From NCBI GenBank assembly GCA_016210435.1, contig JACQUF010000037.1, positions 1 to 5,234 on the forward strand: 5,234 nt of DNA, read 5' to 3'. Below the pieces are notes generated by a model, which saw only the letters and a program-made list of their open reading frames with translations, was not told the DNA's origin and ran no database searches. This document shows, one piece after another, positions 5,198 to 5,234 of this stretch. Made by a program: the position numbers and the translations under genes. Within the stretch, counting starts at the first letter, position 1. The number at the start of each line of letters is the position of its first letter. The DNA is from Chloroflexota bacterium. Its GTDB lineage: Bacteria > Chloroflexota > Dehalococcoidia > Lucifugimonadales > Lucifugimonadaceae.

Positions 5198-5234
5198 GTC
5201 ACGGGCCGTCTCGCGGCGCTGGCGTGGATCGGAA

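Overview
This is a GC-rich bacterial window with seven genes, six of them complete, and short gaps between them. The organism cannot be named from the sequence alone. The style of the CarB tail and the mix of short-chain dehydrogenases (SDRs), an HpcH/HpaI aldolase, a DinB-like protein and a DUF1326 protein would fit an environmental Chloroflexota (Dehalococcoidia/SAR202-like) or a similar high-GC lineage. That is inference from remembered family sequences, not a search.

Layout: (1) Positions 1-1771, all on +: the C-terminal end of carbamoyl-phosphate synthase large subunit (carB), then an SDR (268-1080) whose start overlaps the carB end, then a DUF1326 cysteine-motif protein (1151-1771) behind a strong ribosome binding site. 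(2) Positions 1814-3365, both on -: an HpcH/HpaI-family aldolase (2559-3365) and, downstream of it in the same direction, a DinB-superfamily protein (1814-2425). The DUF1326 and DinB genes converge across a 42-bp gap with a small hairpin. (3) A 187-bp divergent intergenic region (3366-3552) separates the aldolase from a second SDR (3553-4377, +). It probably holds both promoters and contains four copies of AACCGG/CCGGTT. (4) Positions 4391-5197, +: a compact type II toxin-antitoxin module. It has a likely operator with a perfect 12-bp palindrome, a ribbon-helix-helix antitoxin and a VapC-type PIN-domain RNase, the two genes joined by an ATGA overlap.

The aldolase and second SDR look like parts of a small-molecule (hydroxy/oxo-acid or sugar-acid) catabolic set under divergent control, but the substrate cannot be read from the sequence. 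The first SDR is unusual because the catalytic lysine of YxxxK is methionine. The most distinctive feature is in the antitoxin: its C-terminal, probably toxin-binding, segment is present twice in tandem, giving a 122-residue protein where relatives are usually about 80 residues. No RNA genes, insertion sequences, CRISPR arrays or phage genes were seen.
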